Assembly: GCF_014653215.1 (NCBI RefSeq)
Contig: NZ_BNAI01000001.1
Span: 248,001-312,000, forward strand
DNA from: Pseudolysinimonas yzui
GTDB lineage: Bacteria; Actinomycetota; Actinomycetes; Actinomycetales; Microbacteriaceae
Length of the DNA stretch: 64,000 nucleotides
Direction of reading: 5' to 3'
A program made the position numbers and the translations under genes. Below are positions 62,865-64,000 of this stretch, one piece after another (positions within the stretch are counted from its first letter, which is position 1; the number at the start of each line of letters is the position of its first letter). The notes beneath the pieces were generated by a model. It did no database searches and was not told the origin of the DNA. It saw nothing but the letters and a program-made list of their open reading frames with translations.

Positions 62865-63380
62865 CTATTCGGCGGCTTTGTAGAGCTTCGAGCGCGGTAC
62901 GTACCGGGCGGAGTTGCCGAGCAACCCGGCGACCTCCTCGTCGGTGAGCTCGCGTCGCACCTTGCCCGGAACCCCGGCGACGAGCGACCGCGGCGGCACG
63001 ACCGTGCCTTCGAGCACGAGAGCGCCGGCGGCGATCAGCGAGTTGGCGCCGATGACGGCGCCGTTGAGCACCGTCGCGTTCATCCCGATCAGGCAGCCGT
63101 CTTCGACGACGCACCCGTGCACGACCGCCCCGTGCCCGATGCTCACGTCGGCACCGATGATCGTCGGGTTGCCCGCTTCGGTGTGGATGACGGCGTTGTC
63201 CTGCAGGTTGCTGCGTTCGCCCAACACGATCTCGTCGATGTCGCCGCGCAGCACCGCCCCGAACCACACGTTGGCGTCGGCGGCGATGCGCACCTTCCCG
63301 ATGACGGAGGCATTCGGCGCGACCCACGCTTCGGGATCGATGTCGGGGGTGTGGCCGTCGAACGGGATGATGAGCGCCAT
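62865..63380 (-). CDS. Gamma-carbonic anhydrase family protein
   Basis: This 171-residue left-handed beta-helix protein has hexapeptide repeats and the three metal His: H66 (NAVIHTEAG), H83 and H88 (SIGHGAVVHGC). Members act as carbonic anhydrases or related acyltransferase-like proteins; catalysis here is unproven. Start ATG at 63380. It is convergent with the small membrane protein and divergent from the next gene. Confidence 0.9.
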   Translation of the reverse strand: MALIIPFDGHTPDIDPEAWVAPNASVIGKVRIAADANVWFGAVLRGDIDEIVLGERSNLQDNAVIHTEAGNPTIIGADVSIGHGAVVHGCVVEDGCLIGMNATVLNGAVIGANSLIAAGALVLEGTVVPPRSLVAGVPGKVRRELTDEEVAGLLGNSARYVPRSKLYKAAE

Positions 63381-63464
63381 GTGTCCAGGCTAGAACCTCG
63401 GCGCGGTCGCCTCGCTGAACTCGGAGGCTCGTGCGTCCTGACAGAATTCCGCAAAGGAGACCTC

Positions 63465-63809
63465 ATGACCCGAATGTCCGACGACGAGATCCGGCGCTCC
63501 GCGGAGGCGGCACTCGCCGAGTCGCGTCGAGGGTCGCGCGTGTTCACGCTGTTCGTCGTGGCCGCAGCCTTCGTGCTCAACGGCTTCGCGATGCTCACCG
63601 TGCTTCGCGAGCGGTTGGAGTGGGTGGGCTGGATCTCGCTCCCGCTCGGGCTGGTCGGCGTCGTGGCGGTGCTCATCTGGGCGATCCTTCGACGAAGCTC
63701 CTCCTCGCCGCGGGAACGAGGAGTCGCGTGGAGCATCATCGGGTTCTCGACCCTCTTGCTCATCCTCACACCGCTCTGGTACTGGTTCATGGTCATCCCG
63801 CGCCTGTGA
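63465..63809 (+). CDS. Three-TM membrane protein, unknown
   Basis: This 114-residue protein has a charged N-terminus (MTRMSDDEIRRSAEAALAESRRGSR) and three helices (about 26-46, 53-73 and 88-108) with a basic cytoplasmic loop RRSSSSPRERG. The AAAGGAGA sequence precedes the ATG at 63465. No family is recognised. It lies 27 bases before ffh, so co-transcription is possible. Confidence 0.65.
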   Translation: MTRMSDDEIRRSAEAALAESRRGSRVFTLFVVAAAFVLNGFAMLTVLRERLEWVGWISLPLGLVGVVAVLIWAILRRSSSSPRERGVAWSIIGFSTLLLILTPLWYWFMVIPRL

Positions 63810-63836
63810 GCACCCCCGCATAAGCTGTCTCGCGAT

Positions 63837-64000
63837 ATGGCCACCTTCTCTTCACTCTCGGATCGCCTCACCGCGACCTTCAAGAACCTCCGCACCAAGG
63901 GCAAGCTCACGCCCGCGGATGTCGACGGCACGGTGCGCGAGATCCGGCGTGCCCTGCTCGACGCAGACGTCGCGCTGGAGGTCGTGAAGGACTTCACCGG
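63837..64000 (+). CDS. ffh: Signal recognition particle protein Ffh, N-terminal part (cut by window edge)
   Basis: The first 54 codons read MATFSSLSDRLTATFKNLRTKGKLTP followed by DVDGTVREIRRALLDADVALEVVKDFT, the N domain that leads into the Ffh GTPase. The rest lies beyond the window. Its partner FtsY is encoded at 60682. The ATG at 63837 is the only sensible start. Confidence 0.93.
   Translation, partial: MATFSSLSDRLTATFKNLRTKGKLTPADVDGTVREIRRALLDADVALEVVKDFT

Overview
The window is a dense, high-GC (about 70 percent) actinobacterial chromosome segment. Gene order and protein style point to the family Microbacteriaceae: leuCD-murA-plsC-gpsA-ddl-thiL-rsmD-recG-coaD, then DUF177-rpmF-rnc-mutM-smc-ftsY-ffh, plus F420 genes, DUF222/HNH proteins, and GTG, TTG and coupled starts. 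No rRNA, CRISPR array, prophage or transposase was seen. No gene-free stretch exceeds 300 bases. The longest gaps (about 110 to 180 bases) hold a riboswitch, a leucine attenuator, divergent promoters and a dispersed palindromic repeat.

Layout. 1-3133: edge of an MBL-fold hydrolase, a P-type ATPase-like protein that has lost its actuator domain and key catalytic residues, a lipid kinase and tRNA-Glu(CUC). 3141-6896: a membrane protein, an SRAP/HMCES-type abasic-site protein, a 2TM protein, a yybP-ykoY manganese riboswitch with its TerC exporter, and an FHA-like/winged-helix protein. 6948-21419: core metabolism and cell-wall block. It has a leucine leader peptide with attenuator, leuCD, murA, an acyltransferase, gpsA, ddl, thiL, rsmD, corA, recG and coaD, with small membrane proteins, lipoproteins and a secreted intradiol dioxygenase between them. 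21465-30954: lipoprotein, DUF222/HNH protein, F420-dependent glucose-6-phosphate dehydrogenase (fgd), methyltransferase, TetR with a DUF1761 target and a visible operator, DoxX/HxlR pair, PCD-VOC fusion, VOC protein, F420 oxidoreductase and cofE.

31007-35634 is a MoxR-DUF58-transglutaminase operon. 35670-40130 is an F420 block: a three-gene ABC importer of the putative F420-0 type, cofC and cofD. 40135-50138 is a pyrimidine/hydantoin degradation operon under a MocR-type regulator: N-carbamoyl amidohydrolase, dihydropyrimidinase, an F420-dependent oxidoreductase, an NMT1-type ABC importer and an omega-aminotransferase. 50178-64000 is the ribosome/DNA-repair/chromosome/SRP block: DUF177, rpmF, rnc, mutM, two tandem GNAT paralogues, smc, a large membrane protein, phosphatase, ftsY, esterase, gamma carbonic anhydrase and the start of ffh.

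Main themes. (1) Coenzyme F420: fgd supplies reduced F420, cofC/cofD/cofE assemble it from Fo, two LLM oxidoreductases use it, and an importer sits beside cofC/cofD. No Fo synthase is present here, which raises Fo salvage as a hypothesis. (2) A family of hairpin repeats (six copies) with compensatory stem changes, several of which supply a gene's stop codon and one of which lies inside a coding sequence. (3) Metal and amino-acid sensing RNA leaders. (4) A hexamer pair (GGATGC/GCATCC) that looks over-used on both strands.
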